DNA from: Aquanectria penicillioides
Taxonomy: Eukaryota > Ascomycota > Sordariomycetes > Hypocreales > Nectriaceae
DNA length: 64,000 nt
Direction: 5' to 3'
NCBI GenBank assembly: GCA_003415625.1
Contig: PYIU01000008.1
Span: 1,426,001-1,490,000, forward strand
Shown: one piece after another, positions 31,873-43,900 of the stretch
Position numbering within the stretch: position 1 is the first letter of the stretch
Layout of the letters: every line of letters starts with the position of its first letter
Position numbers and translations under genes: made by a program
The notes under the pieces: generated by a model
Told to the model about the DNA's origin: nothing
Seen by the model: the letters and a program-made list of their open reading frames with translations, nothing else
Database searches by the model: none

Positions 31873-34800
31873 ATGCCTGTCGTCACTCCGGAAAAGCTGG
31901 CTAGTCTCCAGCGACAGTCAAATGATATCCGAAATGTATGCCAAAGACTTATCTTTATGCCATGAGTATTTGAGTTGCCGCTGACAGCACAGTAGATTTG
32001 TATCTTGGCCCATGTCGACCATGGCAAAACATCCCTTACAGACACTCTACTCGCCACAAACGGCATCATCTCCCCCAAACTTGCTGGCAAGATCCGCTAT
32101 CTGGATTCAAGGCCAGATGAGCAACTTAGAGGGATTACCATGGAATCATCTGCCATATCTCTGTATTTTTCCATGCTCCGAAGAACCGCCCCTGACACCG
32201 CCCCTGAACCCAAGGAATATCTTGTCAACCTCATCGACTCGCCTGGACACATCGATTTCAGCAGTGAAGTTTCGACCGCATCACGACTATGCGATGGCGC
32301 AGTTGTTTTGGTAGACGCTGTTGAGGGTGTCTGCAGTCAGACAGTCACCGTATTGCGTCAAACTTGGACCGAGAAGCTCAAGCCTCTTCTCGTTATCAAC
32401 AAAATGGACAGACTGGTTACCGAGCTCAAGATGACTCCTGCCGAAGCATACACCCATTTGAGCAAACTTCTCGAGCAAGTAAATGCTGTCTTGGGAAGCT
32501 TCTTTCAGGGAGAGCGAATGGAAGAGGATCTAAACTGGAGAGAAAGGATGGAGGAACGCGTCAACGCCGCAACAGCTGCGAAAGAATCTGCCCTTGCAGA
32601 CCAGACTAGTGAGGTCAGTGACCTCCAGTTCGAGGAGAAGGACGACGAAGACATCTATTTTGCCCCAGAGAAGAACAATGTCATCTTCAGCAGTGCCATT
32701 GATGGCTGGGCATTCACCTGCCGACAATTCGCCAGCTTGTACGAGAAGAAGCTCGGTATCAAGCGAGGAGTCATGGAAAAGGTCCTCTGGGGTAACTTTT
32801 ACCTGGATCCCAAGACAAAGAAGATCTTGGGCCCCAAGCACCTCAAGGGACGAAATCTCAAACCAATGTTCGTCCAGCTCGTCCTTGAGCCTGTATGGAC
32901 CGTCTATCAGGCTACAACTGGCGGGGATAATGGAAAAGGTGATCCAGCCCTGCTGGAGAAGGTCACCAAGTCGCTCAACATCAGTATCGCGCCGCACATT
33001 ATCCGAGCTCGAGACCCTCGTCTATTAATGACAACAGTGTTTGCTAATTGGCTGCCATTGTCAACTGCCCTTCTCGTATCTGTTGTCGAGTCCCTGCCGT
33101 CTCCACCCGCAGCACAGGCCCAGCGTCTCCCTGAATTGCTAGAAGACTCACCCGGATCTGATCATATCGACCAAAAGATCAAGGATGCCATGGTCTCATT
33201 CAAGCACGACAAATCAGATCCTGTCGTTGCCTACGTTAGCAAAATGGTATCCGTACCAGAGAGCGAGCTGCCTGAGAATAAGAGGCGCCCTGGTGGACAA
33301 ATGAGCGGAGAGGAAGCCCGAGATCTTGCCCGCAAGAAGCGAGCTGAAGCATTGAGAGCTCAAGCTGCGTCTGGTGAGAACGATGGAATGGACAGCATGT
33401 CGACTTCCCTAGAGGCCATCAACCTTGACGATTATGCCCCTGAGTTGGAGGAGAGAAAGGTCGACCCTGAACATCTAATCGGATTTGCCCGTATCTACTC
33501 AGGCACCCTGTCTGTTGGCGACAAACTTTACGTCATTCCTCCCAAGTGGTCTCCAGCGGAGCCAAACGTTGCTCCTGAACCCCAAGAGGTTACAGTGACG
33601 GCACTTTACATGCTGATGGGAAGAAACCTTGAATCTTTAGACTCAGTTCCTGCCGGCGTTGTGTTTGGAATTGGAGGTCTGGAAGGAAAGATTCTCAAGT
33701 CTGGCACACTATGCAGTCAACTCCATGGAGCCGTCAACCTTGCGGGTGTCAACATGGCTGGCAAGCCCATCGTCCGAGTTGCATTAGAGCCTGTCAACCC
33801 TGCTGATTTGGACAAGATGATTCAGGGATTGCATCTTCTAGTGCAAAGCGATCCTTGTGCAGAGTATGAGCAGTTTGGAAGCGGAGAGCACGTGCTGTTG
33901 ACTGCTGGCGAATTGCATCTTGAGCGATGCCTGACTGATCTGAAGGAGCGATTTGCGCTGTGCGATATCCAAGCTGGTGCCCCAATTGTGCCTTACCGAG
34001 AGACTATTGTTCGAGCCGAGGAGATGCGACCTCCTGTGAATAAGGAACTCGGTCGTGGCGTGGTTGTTGCCACAACCAGCTCCAAGCAGGTCACCATTAC
34101 ACTCCGTGTTCAACCTCTGCCACCAAAGGTGACGGATTTCTTGCTCAAGAATGGAGAGGCTGTCAAGGGGCTGTACACAGACCGAAAGGCGAAAGAGGAG
34201 GAAACTGAGACCGAGGAGAAGATTGACGCCGAGACGGATCACACTGCTACCAACGCTCTGTCTGTCGAAGAGTTTAAGAAACAACTCCAAGAGAAGCTTG
34301 AGAAGGCTAAGGGCCGAGACAGCTGGAAAGACCGCATCGACCAGATCGTCGCATTCGGCCCGCGCCGCACTGGGCCCAACCTCTTGCTTGATGCCACCAA
34401 GGATGGCATCTTGCCAAAGGCATTTTCTACTGAGAAGTCTGGAGACTCGGCTCCCCATGCGGGAGAAGCTCTTCACCCTAGCCACTTGGCTGACAAGATC
34501 TTATACGCTTTCCAGCTTGCTGCGGCACAGGGTCCCCTTTGCAACGAGCCCTTCCAGGGCGTTGCGGTCTTTGTAGAGGATGTCGCACTAAACCTTGCTG
34601 AAGACGAGGCAGCTTCTGCCCGTGAGAAGCTCGGTCGCCTCACCGGTGAAATCATCAAGACGTTCCAGTCGGCCCTCCGTACTGGATTCCTCGACTGGTC
34701 TCCTCGTCTCATGCTTGCCATGTACAGCGTCGAAATCCAGGCCTCCACCGAGGTCCTTGGCCGTGTCTACGATGTGCTGACCCGCCGTCGCGGCCGTGTC

Positions 34801-35130
34801 GTCGCTGAGACCATGAAGGAGGGCACTCCGTTCTTCACCATCCAAGCCGTGCTCCCCGTCGCCGAGAGTTTCGGTTTCGCAGACGAGATGCGCAAGCGTA
34901 CCAGTGGTGCTGCCCAACCCCAGCTCATCTTTGCTGGCTTTGAGATTCTGGACGAAGATCCGTTCTGGGTGCCATTCACTGAAGATGATCTGGAAGATTT
35001 GGGTGAGTTGGCTGACAAGGAGAACGTGGCGAAGCGATACATGGATGGTGTAAGACGTAAGAAGGGCTTGCTGGTTGAGGGAAGGAATGTGGCTACGGAT
35101 GCAGAGAAACAAAAGACTTTGAAGAGGTAG
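31873..35130 (+). CDS. RIA1: Elongation-factor-like GTPase 1 (EFL1/Ria1), 1065 aa
   Basis: A 21-codon first exon (31873-31935, start MPVVTPEKLASLQRQSNDIRN) is joined over a 60-nt intron to 31996-35130. GTPase motifs are complete: G1 AHVDHGKT (26-33), G2 RGITMESS (66-73), G3 DSPGH (102-106), G4 NKMD (156-159). EF-2-like domains II-V follow, with HLIGFARIYSGTLSVGDKLYV, GELHLERCLTDLKERF and a C-terminal RRRGRVVAETMKEG block. The RRRG with no diphthamide loop, the large acidic insert after the G domain and an insertion near LDDYAPELEERKVD are typical of EFL1. The enzyme works with Sdo1/SBDS in the cytoplasm to release Tif6/eIF6 from pre-60S subunits. The initiator ATG lies in the small exon; without it the protein would lack a start before the G1 motif. 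Confidence 0.95.
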
Positions 35131-35514
35131 GAAGAGGTAGATCATGATTTATTGGATGGTCATTATCGGAGTAGGGAATAAAAGCGCATATGTTTTGATA
35201 GTTTTCTAGTTCCTGGCTTGTGATGTGAGCGGCCTTTTTTTTTTTCTACCTGCCATAGGCCATAGAAGATCAAGCAGAAACGATTTTTTAGAGAGAATAT
35301 GGTTTGCAATAGCACGATTTAGTGAGTGGGCATACAAGTTCCGTCGAGCTAACAATTGAAACACCATCCCATGAGCACCGATAAATAAGATTTGTAGTTT
35401 TCGTATCCCGGACTTCCATCCATCTCGCCGCCTCAACTGGCCCCATTCATTTCGCCTATCCTTCTCAAGCGGTTGGTGATGTAATTGAAAAGTGTCAATC
35501 CTCCCCTCAAGCTC
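35131..35514. other. 3' flank of EFL1 and of the F-box pseudogene
   Basis: A short AT-rich tail-to-tail region with a T run at 35236-35246. No gene is seen. Confidence 0.6.
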
Positions 35515-37003
35515 CTAGATGGTAAATTGGACACCTACCCTTGCAATCATCTCTGCGGCCTCATCTGACAAAATTGGGTGGGAAAAGTCATCCTGAGACC
35601 TGAGCATAGAGCCGCTGGCAACTGTTCCTATTTCGAATAGAATGCTCTCCAGATACACATGCACACATGCAGTCCAGTTGATGTACCGGACAAGTCTGTT
35701 AGCAACAGGAACAGTTGCGAGAGGATCTTGGATCTCCAAGTGTCAGTATTGAAGGAATCTCAAGATGTCCCATTTCACTACGCTGCACGTTGTACACCAA
35801 TGAGACTGCAGAGACATCTTGTTCCTGTTTTTCTAGGGTTGAAAACTGACTCAGTAGGTTATCATCACCTTGAAAAATCCATCCATCGAGATGGATATAT
35901 TGCAAGTCGAGTTTCCGAGGAAGGAGTTACTCCAGAATGATTTCCGCAGGTGTAGAACGGCATAGTGGAGCAGACACGGATACTCTTTTGAGTCGTGGCA
36001 TTTTTTGTACAATGTTTTGATATTTGGAACCCAGGACCCGAAAAATCCACCCGTGTTGGAGAATGTCAGATCTTGGATACTGGAAAAACTTGATGGAATG
36101 TCAGCCCAGAATCTCTGGTAATTTGTCAGAGTCAACTTCGTGAGATTCGATGCTATAGCTACAACATGTGCGATCTAATAAGAGTCAAGTATACCTCTCA
36201 ATGTGGAGGGCGAATCGTCAGATGACGAAGTCGAGGAAAATGGTGTTTGGGGAGATGTCGCGCTCCTATGGCGGATAGTGCAAGTTTTTCAACAAGGACG
36301 GTTTTCTCCATTATCCGCCTGAGACGAACAAGGTAGTCGTTATGCCTCGCTCTAACCACTTGAAAGGTCATCATAGTTACGGCAGCAGCATCATTCCGTT
36401 CCTGAAGACTCGTCTCCCATTCCCCAAATTCACCTTCAGGGTCTTCAAAATTGTCGTCCAATTCTTCGCCAGAGAGAAGCTCAAAGTCAAACTCGTAGTT
36501 AGCCTTGGAGTCATCCTCAGAATCGTTTGCGCTGGCGACGTCGGAGTCATCATCTATATCTTCTTCAGGGACGTCGTCCAGTTCTGTACCAAATTCAGAG
36601 GTGTCTTGAGATTGATCTTGAAAATTGGGGCCATAATGCCCTTTGACTTCGTCCTCGATGTCATTCTGGATCAGAATAGGGGCCCAAATTGCCTTCACAC
36701 ACTTTGCCAGCTGGGGCTCTAAGTTGATAGCTACCTCGAAGATCTCTAAGCGATGCAGAGCCTTGGGGAAGTCTCTCCTACAGTATAGACATGGAAAAGA
36801 ATCGGTTGGGCGACGGCCATCAAATCTTTCGAGGCGAGGCTCAATTCTAGAAGCGGTTTCGAGTTTGTCTCTGGGCTTGGGCTCCAAGTGTGCCAGTCGG
36901 AATGACAATGGCTACATAGGTACTCGCAGATCTTGACTTTGATCGCACAGGGCATTGCCAGCAAATGACACGTGCCTCCCTTTGAGATGCATATGTTAGT
37001 CAT
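35515..37003 (-). pseudogene. F-box/leucine-rich paralogue broken by several frameshifts
   Basis: The segment reads as a relative of the two genes to its right, but only by changing frame. From the ATG at 37003 the F-box-like stretch LLAMPCAIKVKICEYLCSHC and the block ASKDLMAVAQPILFHV align with LSKMPLELQSKTCEFLCDHC and TSKSMKTAAQPVLFHF of the neighbour. The alignment jumps frame near 36785 (DFPKALHRLEIFEVAINLEPQ), runs through an acidic stretch to a stop near 36198, resumes in the third frame around 36150 (LTLTNYQRFWADIPSS), stops at 35851, and shifts again before the C-terminal piece at 35515-35739 (INWTACVHVYLES, ending ARVGVQFTI). At least three breaks make it a pseudogene. Unrecognised introns could explain one of them, not all. 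Confidence 0.7.
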
Positions 37004-37737
37004 TCCAATTGCCTTCAGGGGAGAAATATGATACGTACGTTAGTGGCCGTGTTGATCGGACGCCCACCGCACATCTTGGGAGAGGCAGGAAAAAACAGTG
37101 CTGGATAACAGGATCTGCGACGATAGCTGATAATGTCACGTCTTGGTGAAAAAAATGAGAATGAAAGAGAAAATGGGCTTCCAGAGGAGCCTGGGAGTGA
37201 GTGGTAAGAAGTGTGAAGAAAGTGAGATGGAGAGTGAAAAACAAGTGTGAGTGGATTACTCACGAGTGGCAGGCAGGCAGCTGGCTCACAGTGTTCCGCA
37301 TACTACCTCAACCAGTTATTCTAAGCGTCATATGAGAAGGAAGAGGATTTTTTACTAGATACAAAAAGAAGATCCATTGCAAATTAGCTTTCTGGGTTAT
37401 TTTCCGGCCTTCTTAAGTGGCAGACAATCCAGCCCGCCTGCTCTCCCAACACCAAAGACTAAAAGGTCTCACGGTGCCGATTTTCAAAGAGGATGTCAAA
37501 ATCATGATGCTTGAAGTGGATTGACGATACATAAGCTACCTGGGTAGTAATATAGGCAGCCTAGGAAGCAGATAAATGTCACAAAGTTGGAGAGTCAAAA
37601 TAGAGACATCGGATTTCTTAGAAAAATTGGTGAATTCATCAAGCCTCTCATATTGTTCCTCTCATTTCCAGATCCCAGAGCCCACAGTAGTTTAATAGTA
37701 ATACATACGACTTAATCGACACCTTCGCTACCCAGGC
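37004..37737. other. Spacer within the F-box array
   Basis: A 734-nt AT-rich spacer between array members, containing the presumed promoter of the pseudogene and the 3' end of the intact copy. Nothing else is recognised. Confidence 0.6.
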
Positions 37738-39054
37738 TCATGTCAGAACATTCATGCCCCAAGTGCGACGCAGGCGAGGAGGCACAAAATCGCCAAACTC
37801 CGTCAATTTGATCAATAGCTCAACGCCAGCCTCGTTGAGATTCTGTAGTACATCATCTTTGAGAATTCCTTTGAGAGCCTCATCTTCTGGGAAAATGCTG
37901 ATTGAAAATGGGACAAGAGTGATTTCGATGCTCTCTAGGCACGGGTAGTGATGCAAAGACCGACTTAATTTGGAAATGGCCTGAGCCAATTCGCACATAT
38001 CGTTGTCACAATCCTGAATTGCGATTCGCCTCAAAGATTGAGGAATCTCAAAGAGTTTACCGAAGGAAAATTTATCATGTGGGCCGACAGAAATCTCTAG
38101 GCTTTCAAGGTGGATGAACTCCTTGAACAGGCCAAATCCGCTGTCAAGCCAACTTCGATCCAGTGTAATCGCTTTTAGTTCACGCTTCCTGACCAACAGG
38201 GTTTGGATTATCTTTTCAGCGCCTGTCGGGATAGCCGTCGTTGTATCGCAGAAAGTGAAACTCGTCAGCTTTGGCATCGCCGTAACTAGTGTGCGGATGA
38301 CAGGGACAGTATCCCAACGATCGTCCATCTCACTCAGCAAGGTAAGATGCCGGATGTTCGCAATGACCTCTGAGATTGAAGAATCCACTGAGACGAAATT
38401 CGATAGCGTCAGGCTCGTGAGCTGGGGCTTGTTTGCAAGAAAGACTGAGATCTGTTCAGAGTTAAGGTGGGCATATCCGGATGGATTTTGGATGCTGAGT
38501 GCTTTAAGGCATGGTAAGTCAATACCAGATGGGATCCAGTTACCAATACAACATATTTCAAGCTCTTCGATACGATTTGCGTGTTTCAGAATTTCTCTGA
38601 CGTATTTATGACCACGGCGAAACTGGACGTTCCAGAACAGGTCCCAAACTTCGGTGTAAAGAGAGCTTGACGACATGGTTTCTATCTGTGACTTCCTCTC
38701 ATTATGTTCCTTTAGGTAAAATTCAATTGACAGGCTCTTTATTTCTTTCGCAAGCTCGGGGTGCTTGTTGATAGTCGTTGTTAGGGCGCGGACGCGGCTG
38801 GGGAAACCAGCTGAACCAGCGCAAAAGAAATGGAAAAGAACGGGTTGAGCGGCCGTCTTCATCGACTTTGAGGTAAGACACAGGTTTCTCAGAGGCTGAG
38901 ATGTAATTAAAGGGTTCGAGACTGGCAGAGATGTGTCCCAGTCTGTACTGCAGTGGTCGCAGAGGAACTCGCAGGTTTTGCTTTGGAGCTCGAGAGGCAT
39001 TTTGGAAAGTCTGTCTCGGCCATCCTTCGCATTTCCATTGTCAGTCTTGGTCAT
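37738..39054 (-). CDS. F-box / leucine-rich repeat-like protein, 438 aa
   Basis: A single-exon frame starts at the ATG at 39054. An F-box-like opening (about residues 16-40, LSKMPLELQSKTCEFLCDHC) is followed by LCLTSKSMKTAAQPVLFHFF. Several leucine-rich units then fit a solenoid: LKALSIQNPSGY, LTSLTLSNFVSV, IRHLTLLSEM, LTSFTFCDTTT, LESLEISVG, LESIEITLVP. Such proteins usually join an SCF ubiquitin ligase through Skp1 and choose substrates with the repeats. Substrate is unknown. It is the intact middle copy of a tandem array and is visibly more AT-rich than the housekeeping genes around it. The F-box is weak, so a purely LRR role is possible. Confidence 0.7.
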   Translation of the reverse strand: MTKTDNGNAKDGRDRLSKMPLELQSKTCEFLCDHCSTDWDTSLPVSNPLITSQPLRNLCLTSKSMKTAAQPVLFHFFCAGSAGFPSRVRALTTTINKHPELAKEIKSLSIEFYLKEHNERKSQIETMSSSSLYTEVWDLFWNVQFRRGHKYVREILKHANRIEELEICCIGNWIPSGIDLPCLKALSIQNPSGYAHLNSEQISVFLANKPQLTSLTLSNFVSVDSSISEVIANIRHLTLLSEMDDRWDTVPVIRTLVTAMPKLTSFTFCDTTTAIPTGAEKIIQTLLVRKRELKAITLDRSWLDSGFGLFKEFIHLESLEISVGPHDKFSFGKLFEIPQSLRRIAIQDCDNDMCELAQAISKLSRSLHHYPCLESIEITLVPFSISIFPEDEALKGILKDDVLQNLNEAGVELLIKLTEFGDFVPPRLRRTWGMNVLT

Positions 39055-39472
39055 TACTTGAGTGGTTGCCCGGGTTCATACATTCTGTTCATCTGAACGG
39101 CCCTCTCGGGCAGCTTGCGTTGCCATGCTGACTCGGGGGGCTTGGCAAGTTGCTCTCACAAAGACCACAAACTTGAGACCGTGTTGTGGTGCTCCGGGAT
39201 GAGAAGTGACGAAAATAAAATAAAAAAGGAAGGAGGCGCCTAGGGATAGCAGAAGGACTTAGGTAAGAAAACGAGTTGGAGGGCCGGAGAGCGGAACATC
39301 AGTGCCGCGAATCACTCCCAACAAACCGCCGCCCATTCAAACAAAAATGAGACAAACAGCCAGGTTTTGTTTGTATATCACATCCATTTAGTAGCTAGAA
39401 GCTTTTTTATTATGAAACTATGTTCAATTTGCGTATCCTTCTGGATCACCTAGTTGCCTTTATGTAATATCT
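39055..39472. other. Spacer within the F-box array
   Basis: A 418-nt AT-rich spacer between the intact array members. It would contain the promoter of the 438-aa gene. No coding signal is seen. Confidence 0.6.
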
Positions 39473-40903
39473 TCACTGCCTGCGATCGAGTTCCAGACCA
39501 TCCCAGTGCCATCCACTGAAAGGCTCGAGCTTGAATTGAACACCGGCCCTCGCCAATTTAAGCTCAACTAATCCCTCACGAAACTCATCAATCATTACAT
39601 TATTGATGAAATCTTCTTCATCCATGTCTTCTTCGTCCTCTTCCTGGTTTTCTTCTTCTTCCATTTCGTCCGTGTCCATTTCAACGTCTTCCACTCCGTC
39701 TTCCCAAGCGGATAGTCTACCACGGACGAAGAGGTGGACACACTTCAACTGCTCGTACTGACATGGTCCTTCGAATAACCTCTTGCTGAGAGCTAAGAGG
39801 TTCTCGCCATTTTCAATATGTTCAGAAAGAGTCAGATGCTTGAGAGAGGCTGGAAGCATGAACGGTTCGGTTCTCAAATAGTGGAGAATATGTTCTGTAT
39901 CAACAAAAAGTTCGAGTTGTTCTAACTTCGAGAATTGACCTAAGAGCTCCATTTGATTCTCGCTACCAATAAATCGACACCCTTGAAGATTGAGTGAGAT
40001 CAACTCATTTTTTCGTACCAGAAGGCTTTTCAAAAAACTGCAGACTGGTAAGGGGCTAAATCCTCTTTTCAGGTCAATAACTGTGAAAGACCGGAGTTGG
40101 GGCATTGCAGCCACCAGAAAACCAATGGATCCATTCGCTGGATCTTGTCCAGAGTTGTTTATTATGATAGTGAGCTCTCGAACGTTGGGAACAAACTGAG
40201 AGATAGAAGGATTAGGTTTCCGTAGGTTGGTTATTGTAAGTTTCTGGATCTGGGCGTTCTCTGCAAGCAAAGCGGACACTTGGCCAGTTCTGAGCCATCC
40301 GTAATGTCGGTGAAAAAGATGTAGATGGATGAGGCGAGGAAGGCTGAGACGGAAATCAGGTCTCCATTTTATGTTGATGGGAATCTCAAGGACTTCGATG
40401 TTCGTCATACCCTTTGCGTTGAGAATTTTCTCGAGTTGGATAAGCTGGAACTTGCGCATCCAGCCATTGTTGTCTTGGTCCATCCTTCTTGTTGACTCAT
40501 GCACCCCAATCTTGTGGAAGAATTTAGCCTTATTCGTGATTCCAACATGTCGCATCAGGTCCTTAATATCCGGCCTGTTGACGAACCCCAAAGATATATA
40601 CTTGACCTGTTCAGCAAGCTTCTGGTTTCGAGCCACCACATCTGCAAACAAGGTCAATTGGGTCAGGGCCATAGCAGAATCTCCACCACCGCAGAAGCTG
40701 TGGAAAAGGAAGTCCCTAGCACGTGGCAGAATGTGTCTGGAAGTTCGGCATAATGAGTGCAGTCCCTTCTTCATCGCCTTCAGCTCCACCAAGTTGTCGT
40801 CGACAGAATCCCATTTAGGTGAGCAATGGTGACAAAGAAGTCTGCAGATCTCGTCTAGTATTTCGGGGGGCGTCGTGGTTAGGTAGGAGTGCGTGCTCTT
40901 CAT
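39473..40903 (-). CDS. F-box / leucine-rich repeat-like protein with acidic C-terminal segment, 476 aa
   Basis: The first in-frame ATG is at 40903 (start MKSTHSYLTTTPPEILDEICRLLCHHC), an F-box-like opening related to the neighbouring copy. Leucine-rich segments follow, including LPRLIHLHLFHRHYG, IQKLTITNLRKPN, VRELTIIINNSG, LRSFTVIDLKRG, LISLNLQGCRF and LEQLELFVDTE. Near residues 415-450 is a Glu/Asp-rich stretch, and the end reads ELKLARAGVQFKLEPFSGW. A two-exon alternative also fits: an ATG at 40973 (MASLEA, 18 nt), donor GTGAGT at 40950-40955 and acceptor after ATGAAG, entering in frame at 40897. Likely an SCF substrate receptor; substrate unknown. It is the rightmost complete member of the array. 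Confidence 0.68.
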   Translation of the reverse strand: MKSTHSYLTTTPPEILDEICRLLCHHCSPKWDSVDDNLVELKAMKKGLHSLCRTSRHILPRARDFLFHSFCGGGDSAMALTQLTLFADVVARNQKLAEQVKYISLGFVNRPDIKDLMRHVGITNKAKFFHKIGVHESTRRMDQDNNGWMRKFQLIQLEKILNAKGMTNIEVLEIPINIKWRPDFRLSLPRLIHLHLFHRHYGWLRTGQVSALLAENAQIQKLTITNLRKPNPSISQFVPNVRELTIIINNSGQDPANGSIGFLVAAMPQLRSFTVIDLKRGFSPLPVCSFLKSLLVRKNELISLNLQGCRFIGSENQMELLGQFSKLEQLELFVDTEHILHYLRTEPFMLPASLKHLTLSEHIENGENLLALSKRLFEGPCQYEQLKCVHLFVRGRLSAWEDGVEDVEMDTDEMEEEENQEEDEEDMDEEDFINNVMIDEFREGLVELKLARAGVQFKLEPFSGWHWDGLELDRRQ

Positions 40904-40973
40904 GAACACTATCAGCGCTTTATGCCTAAGACACTGAAGGCTCAAGGTAACTCACAGCTTCCAAAGACGCCAT

Positions 40974-43900
40974 TATGGCGCATGGGTTCCTAAACTCGAT
41001 TTTTCCACATTCGGTGCCAAACCGCCAGGCTTTTGGGTGTTGATGGGTAAATCCGCCCCACTTGATTGGTGATGAAGACTGTGAGGCAATTGTTTGAAAG
41101 AAAACGAGCCGAACTCAACCACGTTACGGAATCCCAGTGCCTAGTACCTCTTATGGATGATCTCTTTTGGTTTTTAACTGTTCAAATATGTCAGGATATA
41201 AATGAAAGGTTGAGTACCAAAGGTAGTAGATTAAGATATTGTGAATCATCGCCACTGGCAGGCAGCTGTAACCGGCTGGCGATTTCTGCCAATTTTTCTT
41301 ATCCTTCTTGTTATGTGTTTACAAGCCCCATTCACCAGTCTACTACGCTCACCTCGTTCTGTTCGAACCAATAAGTAAAGGCGCTTCGAGAGTGTCAAAG
41401 TCTTGTGGTCTATGGGCAGGTCGGCTCATTTACTTAGATTCAGCAGGGCAAAAATGAGCAATTATCTCTTCGATATTACTTCTGATTCTCAGATAATGCT
41501 CCTCTCTGTTGTTCTTTCTTGGCTTCTCCAGTCCTTCCTTCAATTTCGCCACGGCTCTAGTATATCATCAATCATCAACGAAATACAAAACCTTACAAAC
41601 CATTCCACCACCCCTATCCAGCTGAATTTGGGATGCACTTGAGTCCAGCCCCTCTCAGTATACATATTTCCCTAAGAGTAAAAAAACCTTCAGACGCGTA
41701 ATCTACTTCCAGAATGAATAGCAACTTATACGGTGTTGATAGATTGGAGGATCCATTAGATGCACATCGTGAGGAGCATATTGCCGAGCCATAAACATTA
41801 ATTAACACTGTACAGCTCTTTCTCAGTAAAATTACCAAAGGAAATTTTCCCACCGAGCACTACACGCTGGGGTCAATTGCTGGTTCTTCCGTGACCACCT
41901 AATCGTTTGGAGAGGCCACAAATTAGTTACATCGCTTGTCCCGCCCGGTGTAAACCGTTTGAATCTTCAGCTGGCAATTCCGTAAACAAACTGAGACACA
42001 ATTGTGTTTGTCACAATTGGTATTATGAAATCAAACACATCACACCTCAAACATATCAAAACAAGGAGGCAGGCAATTGGGCTCACAATAGTCCACTAAA
42101 TGACTCACGAACGGATAGAATGGTATCGAGCAGCCTCGGTTGCGTGCTCCCGACCCGATGTTTGTCTTTGTTAGCTGCTGAGTCCCAAAACCGCCACTAC
42201 TACCCAGTGAAACTCATCCTCGTCCAGTCGTTGCGTCTGTCACAATTTCTATCACAAAAGCCACTCTCATCGCCGATGCTTGAACAATCTACTGTACAAT
42301 TGCAGGTTGGGGAGGGAGAGAAAGGGAGGGAGGGGGGGCTGGTCTCCCGAAAAGCTGGAATCGCCGCCGATGTCGGTTGGGTTCAGGGTAGGTGTCTGTT
42401 GCTGGAATCGGCCCTCCTTGCAGCCACGAAGATCTGATGCATCGCATACATACATAGTAGATGCTCCAGAGTGGATTTTTTTCTTCTGCTTTGGGTCTAT
42501 TGTACAGCACGTCGCGTAGCGTGGGTCGGCATTGTCCAAAAAAGGGGCACCTTTGCTTCTTTTCTTTTTCTTCTTCCTTCTGCTAAGGATAGTAGGCAAA
42601 GTGTAACTGGCACTAGTTCAAACCGACCTCGACATTTTTTCTTGGTGTACGGGGGAATGGGATTTTGATGATGCCTGCTAGCAAACACACATTTCCAAAT
42701 ATGCACGGCCAACGAGAGTCTCTTGTTTGCTCATTAGTGCGCTCTCTGTAAAGTGAAGCTTTGGCCACTAGGCGGCCCTTTTCAGACCGTGGTCCAGACG
42801 CCTTTGATCAAAACGCTGGCTCCTTGCTGGCTCGTCGATGGCTCGTCGATGGCCCCTGGATGGGTCGAAAGCTTGTACCAACGCTAAAAATTGGTTGCTA
42901 CTCTTTGAGTTCGCCTGTCGACTCCGATGTGATGGTCGACCGGTGTAGCCCCGACGGGCTCCCGTGTCCTAAATTTCTAACAATGCATCCGCTAGGCAAT
43001 GTACGTGTATCCGTCCCGCGATGTGTCGCAATCTATGTATGCGAGGAGGAAGCTTCGTGAGCGACCAGCCCTGGACGGGTCTCTCCACAGCATCGAGGCG
43101 AGGAAAATCTCCCTTCCGCCGTGGAGTCGATAGCCAGGGGCAAAGTCACAGCGTCACATCGCGTCTACTGCAAGATAGCCGGCTAAAAGACAACAAGCCC
43201 AGGGTGTTATGTGTGTGACGAGGGCTTGTACCTTGCCGACTTGCACCAGTCTCGACGCTTCCAGGCCGCTTCTGTGAAGCGTTTGCAGCTGCCGGGGCTT
43301 CTAATGCACGCCAGCGCCAGGGCACGGCATTGCACTGCCTGTTGGGTAGGCCTAATTCAATCTAGAGTCCAGCAACGGAGTGGGAGAACGTAGCGAGCAG
43401 AGAGGAGCGAGTAAGTGCTGAGCTTCTGGCGTGGCACAGTGTGGTTGCGCGCAGAAACCCGAGATCCTGGGACCGTGTGCGTCTCACCATGACCCGTCAA
43501 TCAGCGTCAAATTCCACGGCGCGCCACCTCTCCGAAAGCTTAGTTGGCTGGGTATGGATCCCATGGGCTGTCACTTGTCTCTTGTTTTGCGGAGCGCGCG
43601 GCTGGTCTGAACTCTGATCTCTGGGCCTCGAAGCGAAGTCGAAGTCGGGAGTCGAAATCGAGGTCGAAACCTGCGGCATCTGGATCATGAATGAGACAGC
43701 TGGGTTTCGGCACCCACGCGTTCCGCACGCCTGTCCGAACCGACCAAGGGGTCGGTACGGATGCAGCGAGCACATTTCTTTTTTCTCCCTCACCTTGGAT
43801 AGGCAGCTCCAGTTACTATAGTAGCACAGCTAGAACATCAAGCCTCCTCCGCCGCCCACTTATGTGTGTGCATTCATTACTCCGAAAATCAGCCATAGTG

